Part shown: piece by piece, positions 1 through 7,961 of the stretch
How positions within the stretch are numbered: the stretch's first letter is position 1
Layout: each line of letters opens with the position of its first letter
Source: Candidatus Aminicenantes bacterium UBA4085
GTDB taxonomy: Bacteria; Acidobacteriota; Aminicenantia; Aminicenantales; UBA4085
DNA: 37,198 nucleotides
Assembly: GCA_002383325.1 (NCBI GenBank)
Contig: DFYJ01000147.1
Span: forward strand, 27,218-64,415
Reading direction: 5' to 3'
Translations under genes and position numbers: made by a program
The notes under the pieces: model-generated
Databases searched by the model: none
Seen by the model: the letters and a program-made list of their open reading frames with translations, nothing else
Told to the model about the DNA's origin: nothing

Positions 1-1496
1 CCGGCAAGCCGTTCGAGCTCAAGCTGCGCTGGAGCTGGGAGTCCCGCCGGACCTACGAGATCAGGGCCGACTTCGACGGGGGGAAGGGGCGGGGCGTCAA
101 GACGCTGACCGCGCGCGAAAAGGCTCCGGCCGGAAAAGGCTACTGGAATCCCGCCTGGAAGAGCTATCTCTCGCTGATGGTCTCGGAAGACGACGGGGTC
201 GAGAGGATCAAGATGCCCGTCCACGCCGCCTTCGGCGTCCTGACCTCCTATCTCCGTTCGCCCGACGAGATCCGCCTGGTCCGGGCCGAGAGATCCGGCG
301 CCGACGTGGTCTATACCGAGATCCCCTGCCAGGTCTACGACGTCCGGACATGGAACGATCCCAAGATCACCGCCCAGGTGGACAAGGACGAGAAGACCGG
401 GAAGTCGATCGTCCGCTATCACCCGACGACCTCGTTCAGCCTGGCCTTCCTGGCCGACCTCAAGCCCCGCCAGAAGGCCACCTACCTGGTCTTCTACAAC
501 AACCCGGCCGCCAAGCGCCCGGCCTTCAAGTCGGATCTCAAGCTGACCGGCCAGGGACTGGGCAAGATTATCGAGAACGCCTTCTATAAGGTCGTCCTCC
601 ACCCCAAGAGCGGGACGATCTACGAGATCACGGAGAAGTCCAAGGCCGTCAAGCTGGAGCACAAGCTGGAGACCAACGGCTCGGTCCACTGGAATCCCGA
701 CGTCTACTCGCCGCCGCACGCCTGGTACCACGTCTCGGACTGGGACAAGCCGGCTTTCAAGGAGGATGCCGGCCCGGTCTTCTATTCGCTCCGCCGCGAG
801 GCCCCGCTGCCGATGCCCAAGGGCATCCATGTGGCCATCACCTATTATTTCTACGCCGGAGTCCCCTACATCCTGGCCGAGTCGGTCATGACCATCGAGA
901 ACGACCTGTTCGTGGAGTCCCTGCGCAACGCCGAGATCGTCTTCAACAAGGCCGTCTTCAACATGGCCGCCTGGCGGGGGGTGGACGGGAAGCTTCAGAC
1001 CCTGGACTTCGCCTCCTCGCGCCTCCACCCCAAGCACGCCGCCAAGCTCCGCCCCGACACACCCTGGGTGGCCTTCTATAGCGACGCCCGCGGTCTCGGT
1101 TTCGCCAGCCTGTTCCTGGACATGTCCCTGCCCAACCTGCACGGCGGTTCGGCCTCCCAGCAGCAGCCCTACATCTACCTCCAGAACGGGCCCTGGTACT
1201 ACATGTCCCGCGGCTTCGTCTATTCCTTCGGCTCCAACAACCAGACCCGGATGCTGCCGGTCAAGGCGGGCAGCCTCTATTACGATCGCAACGCCTGGCT
1301 GCCCTTCGCCTTTACCAAGGAGCAGGGCTTCGCCGGACGGCTCGACGCTCTCTTCGCCATGCTCAAGAAGCCCCTCGGGCTGTCCGAGGACGCCGAGACC
1401 TACCCCGAGAGCCCGGACGGCTGGATCACCCCCATCCTGACCGAGCCCTTTGAGGAGGGAGTCAAGGGCGCCATCGGCGGGGGCAAGAAGAAGTGA
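1..1496 (+). CDS. Protein of unknown family, paralogue of the gene at 2935 (5' end outside window)
   Basis: The reading frame is open from the first bases of the window, so the start lies upstream and only about 498 C-terminal residues are seen. I do not recognise the family. The visible part is rich in beta-strand and aromatic residues (W, Y, F), typical of a secreted beta-sandwich or sugar-binding protein. It shares an ordered set of motifs with the protein at 2935-4521: GLGK, then HWNPDV, then a W-x-x-S-x-D-W stretch, a GP-(V/L)-(F/V)-Y strand, a basic PMP segment, a GxPY-(I/F)-(L/I)-AE strand, an LRN-(A/D)-E segment and a late KAG-(S/T)-x-(Y/F)-Y strand. The C-terminus ends in a Gly/Lys tail. 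Its stop overlaps the GTG start of the next gene by four bases, so the two are co-translated. A carbohydrate-active or carbohydrate-binding role is inferred only from the neighbouring kinase and deacetylase. Confidence 0.7.
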   Translation, partial: GKPFELKLRWSWESRRTYEIRADFDGGKGRGVKTLTAREKAPAGKGYWNPAWKSYLSLMVSEDDGVERIKMPVHAAFGVLTSYLRSPDEIRLVRAERSGADVVYTEIPCQVYDVRTWNDPKITAQVDKDEKTGKSIVRYHPTTSFSLAFLADLKPRQKATYLVFYNNPAAKRPAFKSDLKLTGQGLGKIIENAFYKVVLHPKSGTIYEITEKSKAVKLEHKLETNGSVHWNPDVYSPPHAWYHVSDWDKPAFKEDAGPVFYSLRREAPLPMPKGIHVAITYYFYAGVPYILAESVMTIENDLFVESLRNAEIVFNKAVFNMAAWRGVDGKLQTLDFASSRLHPKHAAKLRPDTPWVAFYSDARGLGFASLFLDMSLPNLHGGSASQQQPYIYLQNGPWYYMSRGFVYSFGSNNQTRMLPVKAGSLYYDRNAWLPFAFTKEQGFAGRLDALFAMLKKPLGLSEDAETYPESPDGWITPILTEPFEEGVKGAIGGGKKK

Positions 1497-2902
1497 GCGC
1501 CCGTCTGGCCGACGACATCGTCGCAAGGCACGCACCCCTCGTCGACCGGGCCCGGGGCATCACGGCGGCCGAGTTCCGCAAGCGCTGGGCCGCGGTCCAA
1601 AAGGCCATGGCCGTCAAGGGCTATGACCTTCTCTATGTGGCCGGCTCCGAGCTCGACCGCTCCGACGCGGCCTGGCTGGCCGGCATCTATGACCCCATCA
1701 TCGAGCGCTACGGCGTCCTGGTTCCCCGCTCCGGGACGCCCCTGGCCGTGGCCGGCTCCGAAGGCGGCCACGTCATCGAGGACTGCGTCCGGACCTCCAG
1801 GGTCAAAGTCGGCCTGCTGCGCGAGCTCCAGATCTCCGACGAGGACTACCGCTTCGCCCGCTTCGGGACGATCGAGGAGGCCCTGGCCTCGCTGGTCCCA
1901 GCCCGGCCGGGACGGCCGCTCCGCTTGGCCATCGGCTCAGGTGGCCAGGCCGCCCCGCACGACCATGTTTTAATGCTTCAAGGCCGCCTGGGGTCCGACA
2001 ACGTCGTCTTCGACACGGACCTGCTGCAACGGCTCAAGTACGAAAAGTCGGAGCGCGAGCTGGATCTGATCGGGACGGCCGCCTCGATCGCCGACGCCGC
2101 CCTGCTGGGCATGCTGGCCGCCGTCCGTCCGGGAGTCCCGGAGCTCGACGTAGCCGCCGTCGGCGACTACATCATGAAGCGCTTGGGCGCCGGACGGACG
2201 GGCTTCCCGACCATCGTCTCCTCCGGCCCGCGCGGCCGCAGCGTCATCGGCCCGGCGACCAATCGGATCATCCGCCGCGGCGAGATGGTCTCCCTGGGCG
2301 TCAGCCCTTCCTTCCTCGGCTACCACGGTGTCGTGCGCCGCACGGTTAAAGCCGGCGCGGAGAGGAGCTTCGCCGAGGATCAATTCCTGGCCGCCCTGCG
2401 CGGGCTCTATCACGCGGTCTGGAAGGCGACGGTCCGGGCCGCGGCGAAAGACCTCCCTTCCTGCTCCATCGACGCGACGGGGAAAGCCTACCTGGCCTCG
2501 ACCGGGTTCAAGGAGTTGCGCGGCCGCATGCGCACGCCGCGCGAGCCTTACACCTTCATCCATAACACCGGCTGTTCGGAGTGTCAGGAAGGCTTCGGGG
2601 CCGTGACGCCTTACAGCCGCGAGCCCCTGGGCGGCCGCGCGGCCCTGATGATCGACGTGGCTTTCCTGGGGTTCGATGAGCGCAAGCGGCTCGTCTTCCC
2701 GGTCGAATACGCCGTCATCGAAGACGGTTTCTGGAAGTCCGGACGCCGGGTCGGCGTCTTCAACCGCATGCCGCTCGACGTCCAGGCCTGGGCCGGCATC
2801 GACTTGATGGAGATCCCCGAGGAGTCGGTCAACCCCTATCACCGGCCCCTGCCCGGGCATTCGGAGCGGCCGACGGCTCCGGGCCGAGCGCGTCGCGCCT
2901 AG
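1493..2902 (+). CDS. M24 (creatinase/prolidase-fold) protein lacking canonical metal ligands
   Basis: This 469-residue protein has the two-part layout of the M24/creatinase family: an N-terminal creatinase-like domain (about 25-170) and a C-terminal pita-bread domain (about 180-430), including the usual K-x-x-K-S-x-x-E-L linker near 182-190. The metal site appears lost. Where active enzymes carry the two Asp ligands, around the GYHGVVRRT segment, this protein has Gly269 and Val280. His357 (HNTGC) is kept, the first Glu ligand position reads MIDVA, and Glu405 near the end is kept. A non-peptidase activity, as in metal-free creatinase, or a binding role is therefore more likely than aminopeptidase activity. 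The GTG start overlaps the previous stop (GTGA), supporting this start. It lies between two paralogous unknown proteins. Confidence 0.75.
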   Translation: MSARLADDIVARHAPLVDRARGITAAEFRKRWAAVQKAMAVKGYDLLYVAGSELDRSDAAWLAGIYDPIIERYGVLVPRSGTPLAVAGSEGGHVIEDCVRTSRVKVGLLRELQISDEDYRFARFGTIEEALASLVPARPGRPLRLAIGSGGQAAPHDHVLMLQGRLGSDNVVFDTDLLQRLKYEKSERELDLIGTAASIADAALLGMLAAVRPGVPELDVAAVGDYIMKRLGAGRTGFPTIVSSGPRGRSVIGPATNRIIRRGEMVSLGVSPSFLGYHGVVRRTVKAGAERSFAEDQFLAALRGLYHAVWKATVRAAAKDLPSCSIDATGKAYLASTGFKELRGRMRTPREPYTFIHNTGCSECQEGFGAVTPYSREPLGGRAALMIDVAFLGFDERKRLVFPVEYAVIEDGFWKSGRRVGVFNRMPLDVQAWAGIDLMEIPEESVNPYHRPLPGHSERPTAPGRARRA

Positions 2903-2934
2903 AGAACGGATCCAATCCGGAAGGAGAGGTTGTG

Positions 2935-4521
2935 ATGAAAAAAGCCGTTTTCGCCCTGGCCCTGGCCCTGCTCGTCATCGGACCGGCGACGCCCGCCCTC
3001 GCCGGCTCCCGGCCGGCGCCCATCCCGCTGACGTTCCAGGCCCCGACCCCGGCCGAGCCTTTTTATTTCATCAAGGCTGGTTTCGAGGCCAAAGGCCCGG
3101 CTTTCCATATCTTCGACGTCGACATCCCCGAAAGGAATCCCTGGCCGGATGTTCAGGTCCTGCAAAACGGCAAGCCGGTGGACTCGTCCAAGAGCCTCGC
3201 CCCGGGCGCCTATGAAGTCCGGCTGCGCTATGCTTGGCGGCCCAAGACCGCCTACCGGGCCTTCCTCCATGTCGCCGAAAACCCGACCGAAGGGCCCAAG
3301 CTCCTGGCCATGGAGGGCACATCCCCCGCGGCCGGGGGCATCCCCTTTTCGGCCAAGGAGGGATACGCCCAGGCCTTCTTCGTCCGGGAGACGGCCGGGA
3401 TCGCCCGCCGTGGGGAGATTGTCTATCTGACTGTGACAGCGCCCCTGGGACGGCTTCCGGTCGACGAGATCGCGGTCTATGACGGCGACCGGCGGCTGCC
3501 TTGCCAGATCATCGACGGCAAGGACTCCGTGCCGCCCGATTCCCAGGCCAAGACCCATCCCCGGACACGGACCGTCGCGCTGGCCGTCTCCGTCGACTGC
3601 GCGCCCCGGGAGGACAAGCTTCTTCGGGTGTTCGCAGCCGAGGCCGGCCCGCTTCAGCCGCCGGCTTTCGAGGTCACCGGCGAGGGGCTGGGCAAGACCG
3701 TAGCGGGCGAGAAGCTTGTCCTGACCTTCAGCCCCCAAAGCGGCCAGATCCTGACCATCGAGGATCAAGAGGCCGGGGTCAAGCTTGCCAACAAGGCCGG
3801 CGTCATCCACTGGAATCCCGATGTCTTCACTCCCGGCATCGCCTGGGACCATTCCTTCGACTGGAAGCCGCCCCAGTCTTCCGCCGAATTGGAGGGGCCT
3901 CTCGTCTACCTCAACGCCCGCAAGGGGCCGATGCCCCGCATCAAGGACGTCTTCCTGGAGGTCAAGTACACCCTGGAGAAAGGCGCGCCATATTTCATCG
4001 CCGAGACCCGGACGCGGGTCGACAAGGACCTCGGCGTCGTCGCCCTGCGCAACGACGAGATGGTCCTCTTCAAGGAGCTCTTCGATACCCTTGTCTACAA
4101 GCTCCCGGACGGGACCGTCGTCCAGATGCCCCTCAAGGAGCTGCCGGGCAAGCCCTACGGACTGGCTCATATCACCCCCGCCGATCCGGAATGGGTCGGC
4201 CTGGTCCACAGCCAAAAAGGGTACGGCTTCTTCAGCCTGCGCCTGGAGACCTCGGCTAGCAACCTCGACCTCGGCGGCGGCATGCCCCTCAAGGCCGGAA
4301 CCTATTTCTACGCCCCCTCCGACGCCGACTATGTCTATTGGGTCCGCCCCTGGCTCTACACCTGGGGCGAGTTCGCGACAAGCACGACTCTGACCGCCCT
4401 GCCGGCCGGAAGCCTGTTCTACGAGAAGAACGCCTACCGCATCGCCCGTTGGAACACGAAAACGCCGGCCGAGCTCGACGTCCTGCGCAAGAAGCTCCTC
4501 GCCCCTCTTCGGGTCTTCTGA
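2935..4521 (+). CDS. Secreted protein of unknown family, paralogue of the first gene
   Basis: The 528-residue product begins with a clear Sec signal peptide (MKK, a hydrophobic run, then PALAGS with likely cleavage after ALA). ATG at 2935 is preferred over the in-frame GTG at 2932 because AAGGAGAGG ends five bases upstream of it. The C-terminal half shares GLGK, HWNPDV, DW and GAPYFIAE motifs in the same order as the first gene of the window, so the two are paralogues. The N-terminal half resembles beta-sandwich modules and contains a YEVRLRYAW strand. I do not recognise a catalytic motif. Its TGA overlaps the ATG of the PIG-L deacetylase by one base. It probably acts in the periplasm or outside the cell on a carbohydrate, judging only from its neighbours. 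Confidence 0.75.
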   Translation: MKKAVFALALALLVIGPATPALAGSRPAPIPLTFQAPTPAEPFYFIKAGFEAKGPAFHIFDVDIPERNPWPDVQVLQNGKPVDSSKSLAPGAYEVRLRYAWRPKTAYRAFLHVAENPTEGPKLLAMEGTSPAAGGIPFSAKEGYAQAFFVRETAGIARRGEIVYLTVTAPLGRLPVDEIAVYDGDRRLPCQIIDGKDSVPPDSQAKTHPRTRTVALAVSVDCAPREDKLLRVFAAEAGPLQPPAFEVTGEGLGKTVAGEKLVLTFSPQSGQILTIEDQEAGVKLANKAGVIHWNPDVFTPGIAWDHSFDWKPPQSSAELEGPLVYLNARKGPMPRIKDVFLEVKYTLEKGAPYFIAETRTRVDKDLGVVALRNDEMVLFKELFDTLVYKLPDGTVVQMPLKELPGKPYGLAHITPADPEWVGLVHSQKGYGFFSLRLETSASNLDLGGGMPLKAGTYFYAPSDADYVYWVRPWLYTWGEFATSTTLTALPAGSLFYEKNAYRIARWNTKTPAELDVLRKKLLAPLRVF

Positions 4522-5363
4522 TGGAATTCATCGACTTCGCCGGCCACCGCCGCAGCGGGGATTTGGGCCTTCTTTTCCCCGGCTGGGAGAGAGGAGAGAA
4601 CGTCGCCTTCTTCTCGCCCCACGACGATGATGCGGCCCTGGGGGCCGGATATCTCCTTCGGGCGGTGGCGGAGCAGGGCGGCGTCCCCCACGTCCTGGTC
4701 TTCTGCCGCGGCGACGCCGGCTATTCGACCGTCGAAGCCAGGGGGACCATCGTCGCGGTCCGAAAGGCCGAGTCGCGGCGCGCCTATGGGGCCCTGGGGG
4801 TCGCGGAGGAGAACATCCTCCCGTTCGACGTGCCCGACTTCGCCCTGCTTCCAACCCTGGCCCGCCGCCCCGGCCCTCTGGGCGAAGGCGTCTTCGATCG
4901 CCTGATCGCCCAGCTGCGGCTCCGCCGCATCAGCCGCATCGTCTTCAGCAGCGGGCACTTCGAGCACGCCGACCATACCGCCGTCTTCCTCCACGCGCTG
5001 TACACGGCGCCGCAGGCCGGAGACCCCATCCTGGCCGACCTGGGGATGCCTTTCGCCGCCCGCACCTGGCTGGCCTACTCCGTCTGGTCCGACTTCGGAC
5101 CGTCCGACGACCCCGTCCGCCCGGCCGCCGACAAGGGCATTCTTGCGGACGCGGCGACGGAAGCCCGGATCCGCGGGAGCCTGGCCGCCTTCGCCTCGCA
5201 GGGCTTGATCATGAGCGGCACGGTCGCCGCGCGCCGCCAAGACCGCAAGACGGCAGGCGGCTGGCTCGAGCTCTACCGGACCCACGACATCCGCCGGCCG
5301 ATCGATTACGCGGCCTACCGGATCATCTTGGACGGGATGAAGGGACAAGGACACAAGCCATGA
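4521..5363 (+). CDS. PIG-L/LmbE-family deacetylase
   Basis: The 280-residue product has the two hallmarks of the PIG-L (LmbE) zinc deacetylase family. The N-terminal SPHDDDAALGAG motif (residues 32-43) corresponds to the usual PHPDDE, and EHADH (148-152) supplies the late metal-binding histidines. Members remove acetyl groups from GlcNAc-type sugars (GlcNAc-PI, MshB, BshB, chitobiose) or related amides; the substrate here cannot be read from the sequence. The frame is open further upstream, but ATG 4521 is chosen because it overlaps the previous stop (TGATG) and gives a family-like N-terminus. There is no signal peptide, so the protein is cytoplasmic. Its stop overlaps the ATG of the downstream sugar kinase, which suggests that deacetylation and phosphorylation belong to one catabolic route. 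Confidence 0.88.
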   Translation: MEFIDFAGHRRSGDLGLLFPGWERGENVAFFSPHDDDAALGAGYLLRAVAEQGGVPHVLVFCRGDAGYSTVEARGTIVAVRKAESRRAYGALGVAEENILPFDVPDFALLPTLARRPGPLGEGVFDRLIAQLRLRRISRIVFSSGHFEHADHTAVFLHALYTAPQAGDPILADLGMPFAARTWLAYSVWSDFGPSDDPVRPAADKGILADAATEARIRGSLAAFASQGLIMSGTVAARRQDRKTAGGWLELYRTHDIRRPIDYAAYRIILDGMKGQGHKP

Positions 5364-6859
5364 TCGTCATCGGCATCGACAGCGGCACCCAGAGCGCCAA
5401 AGTCCTGGTCGTCGACGGCGACAGCGGCCGCGTCCTGGGACGCGGCCAGGCTCCCCATGCCATGATCACGGGCCTGGGGCCGGGCCACAGCGAGCAGGAT
5501 CCGGCCACCTGGGTCGAGGCTCTGCGCTCCGCCTTGGCCTCCGCCCTGCGGGAAGCCGCGATCGACCCGGCCCGGGTCGCGGCGATCGGCGTCTCCGGGC
5601 AGCAGCACGGCTTCGTGCCGCTGGGCGCGGACGGCGTCCCTCTCCGTCCGGCCAAGCTGTGGAACGACACATCGACGGTGGCCGAAGCCGAGGAAATCGC
5701 CGCCGCCCTGGGCGGTCCGGCCGCATTCCGCGACAAGCTCGGCTTGAGCCTGGCCGTGGGCTTCACCGCCTCCAAGATCCTCTGGCTCAAGCGGCACGAG
5801 CCCGATCGCTTCGCCCGCCTGGCCCGGGTCCTCCTGCCCCACAACTACCTCAACTTCGTCATGACCGGCCAAGCCCGGATGGAGTACGGGGACGCCTCGG
5901 GCACCGGCCTGATGGACATCCGCCGCCTCCACTGGCATGAGGAGGCCGTGGCCGCCGTCGACGAGTCCCTGCCCGGCAAGCTCCCCCCTCTCGATCACCC
6001 CATCGCCCCGGCCGGCCCCATGAAGCCCGATTTCGCCGCCGACTTCGGCTTCAAGAACGTCCTGGTCGCCTCGGGCGGCGGCGACAACATGATGGGGGCC
6101 ATCGGGACGGGCAACGTCGCGCCGGGCGTCTGCACTCTAAGCCTGGGGACTTCCGGCACGATCTACTCCTATTTCGACCATCCGTTCGAGGACCCGCGCG
6201 GGGAGATCGCGGCCTTCTGCGACAGCACCGGAGGCTGGCTACCGCTGCTGTGCACCATGAATGTGACCAACGCCACGGAGCTATGGAAGTCCCTCCTGGC
6301 GATCGACAGTGAGGCCCGCGACGCGCTGGCTGCCGGGGCCCCGGCCGGCTCAGATGGGCTTCTCTTCCTGCCGTTCATCGACGGCGAGCGGGTGCCTCCC
6401 CTGCCCGAGTCGTCCGGTGTCTTCTTCGGCCTGACCCGGGCCAGCTTCAGGGCGGAGTCCATGACCCGTGCGGTGATGGAGGGGACGATCCTCAACCTCG
6501 GCTACGGGTTCGGACGCCTGCGCGAGCTGGGTTTGCGGCCTTCGGAGATCCGAGCCACCGGGGGCGGGGCCAAGAGCGCCTTCTGGCGCGGCCTGGCCGC
6601 CGACATCCTGGGCGCGCCCGTAGTCACCCTGGCCGAGCCGGAAGCCGCCGCTCTGGGCGCCGCCCTGCAGGCTCTGTGGTGCTGGAGGAACGACCGAGGG
6701 GAGAAAATCTCCATCGCCGACCTGGCTGCGGCCTGGATCAGGACGGGAGACGAGCGGGCCGAGCCGGATCCGTCAAGGGTCAAGCTCTATGCCGAGCGAC
6801 AGGATAAGTACAACGCTCTCTGGCGGACGTTAACGCCGCGTTTTGCCGAAAGCCGCTGA
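5360..6859 (+). CDS. xylB: FGGY-family carbohydrate kinase, xylulokinase-like
   Basis: The 499-residue product is a full-length FGGY kinase close to xylulokinase size. It opens with the phosphate-binding GIDSGTQSAK motif (residues 5-14), has the xylulokinase-type SGQQHG segment near 79-84, a GGGDN segment carrying the expected catalytic Asp near 237-241, and late glycine-rich ATEGGG-like and AEPEAAALGAA segments of the ATP-binding domain. Xylulokinase phosphorylates D-xylulose for the pentose phosphate pathway; FGGY specificity is hard to read from sequence, so another ketose or polyol is possible. The ATG overlaps the PIG-L stop (ATGA), and it is the last gene of the plus-strand operon. The next gene is convergent, 26 bp away. 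Confidence 0.85.
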   Translation: MIVIGIDSGTQSAKVLVVDGDSGRVLGRGQAPHAMITGLGPGHSEQDPATWVEALRSALASALREAAIDPARVAAIGVSGQQHGFVPLGADGVPLRPAKLWNDTSTVAEAEEIAAALGGPAAFRDKLGLSLAVGFTASKILWLKRHEPDRFARLARVLLPHNYLNFVMTGQARMEYGDASGTGLMDIRRLHWHEEAVAAVDESLPGKLPPLDHPIAPAGPMKPDFAADFGFKNVLVASGGGDNMMGAIGTGNVAPGVCTLSLGTSGTIYSYFDHPFEDPRGEIAAFCDSTGGWLPLLCTMNVTNATELWKSLLAIDSEARDALAAGAPAGSDGLLFLPFIDGERVPPLPESSGVFFGLTRASFRAESMTRAVMEGTILNLGYGFGRLRELGLRPSEIRATGGGAKSAFWRGLAADILGAPVVTLAEPEAAALGAALQALWCWRNDRGEKISIADLAAAWIRTGDERAEPDPSRVKLYAERQDKYNALWRTLTPRFAESR

Positions 6860-6885
6860 GGCCGCGGCATTCTGATCGGCGCGAC

Positions 6886-7953
6886 CTAGCGGCCGTACTC
6901 GATCCCGGCTTCGTACATCGCCACGACGTTCTCCACCGGGGTCAGGGTCTGGATGTTGTGGCAGGGAGCCAGGATGTAGCCGCCCCCCCGTCCCAGGACG
7001 GCGATATTCTCGGCCACCTCCCGGTGGACATCCTCGACGGTGCCGAACGGCAGGGTCCACTGGTTGTCTACCCCGCCGTGAAAGACGATCCGATCCCCGA
7101 AGTCGCGCTTCAGCGCCTCCCTCTCCATGCCGGGGCAGCGCCATTGGATGGGATTGAGCAGGTCGATGCCCAGGCCGATAAGGTCGGGCAGGATGCGGCG
7201 GCAGCTGCCGTCGTCGTGGTGGAAGGCGAAGGCCCCGGCCTGGTGGGCCAGGTCGATCATCCGCTTCATCCCCGGCAGCAGGAACTCGCGGATATGGCGG
7301 ACCGAGATCATCAGGTCGGTTTGACCGCCCAGGTCCTCGGCCACGTAGCAGAAGGTCACCCGGCCGGGGGCTTTCTCCAGGATGCGCCGGGTATTCTCAT
7401 ATTCCAGGTCGAACAGCCGGCCCATGGCGTAATGGACAATCTCCGGATTCTCGACCAGGTCGATGAGGGCCTGCTCCTGGCCGCGAAGATTCTTATAAGT
7501 GAGGAAAGGCTCCGAGCCGCCGCCCCGGATGGGATAGGCCTCGCTGCCGACAAGCTGATCGGCGATGGTTCCGTAATCCCACCAATCGGGATCGGGCCAG
7601 CGATAAGCGCGCTCGATGGCCTCGACCGAGTCGAACCCGGCCAGCGGATGGGAGACGCATTCGTCGTAGAGGCCCGTCCCGTAGTCCATGTCGGCATAGC
7701 CGCAGCCGAAGACATCGGTTCGGTGCGGGAGCTCCGGCCCGCGATAGACGGGCTTCAGCGGGACGACGAAATCGACTTGGAGCTTTTCCAGCGCCTCGCG
7801 TCGAGTGGCGCAGCCGAGCGCCGCGGCCAGCTTGTCGTCGAACTCGAGGGTGGCCCAGTAGTCCATGGGCACGCGGTCCGGCTTCTCCCGCCGGAAGACC
7901 GCCTGCCATCGCTCGAGCGGTGTCATCGAACCTGTACCCAAAGTATTTTTCAT
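6886..7953 (-). CDS. Uroporphyrinogen decarboxylase (URO-D) family protein
   Basis: The roughly 355-residue product starts MKNTLG; an alternative start at 7926 gives the family-like MTPLERW. Neither has a strong ribosome site. It follows the pattern of the broad URO-D/MtaA/CmuA superfamily: an early R-x-x-P-D-R-V-P segment, FHHDDGSCR in the middle (usual H-x-D-G), FHGGVDNQ, a G-T-V-E-D-V-H-x-E-V helix and the C-terminal PCHNIQ...TPVENVVAMYEA motif. It lacks features that would make it a genuine HemE, and no other haem gene is near, so it is better called a URO-D-domain protein of unknown substrate, possibly corrinoid or methyl-transfer related. It starts 8 bp behind the glutamine-synthetase-family gene, so the two are co-transcribed. 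Confidence 0.82.
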   Translation of the reverse strand: MKNTLGTGSMTPLERWQAVFRREKPDRVPMDYWATLEFDDKLAAALGCATRREALEKLQVDFVVPLKPVYRGPELPHRTDVFGCGYADMDYGTGLYDECVSHPLAGFDSVEAIERAYRWPDPDWWDYGTIADQLVGSEAYPIRGGGSEPFLTYKNLRGQEQALIDLVENPEIVHYAMGRLFDLEYENTRRILEKAPGRVTFCYVAEDLGGQTDLMISVRHIREFLLPGMKRMIDLAHQAGAFAFHHDDGSCRRILPDLIGLGIDLLNPIQWRCPGMEREALKRDFGDRIVFHGGVDNQWTLPFGTVEDVHREVAENIAVLGRGGGYILAPCHNIQTLTPVENVVAMYEAGIEYGR

Positions 7954-7961
7954 CCCCCGGC

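Noticed and set aside
2899..4215. 438-codon open frame on the minus strand
   Set aside because: It is antisense to the paralogue gene at 2935, which has a signal peptide and a good ribosome site; long antisense frames are common in GC-rich DNA.
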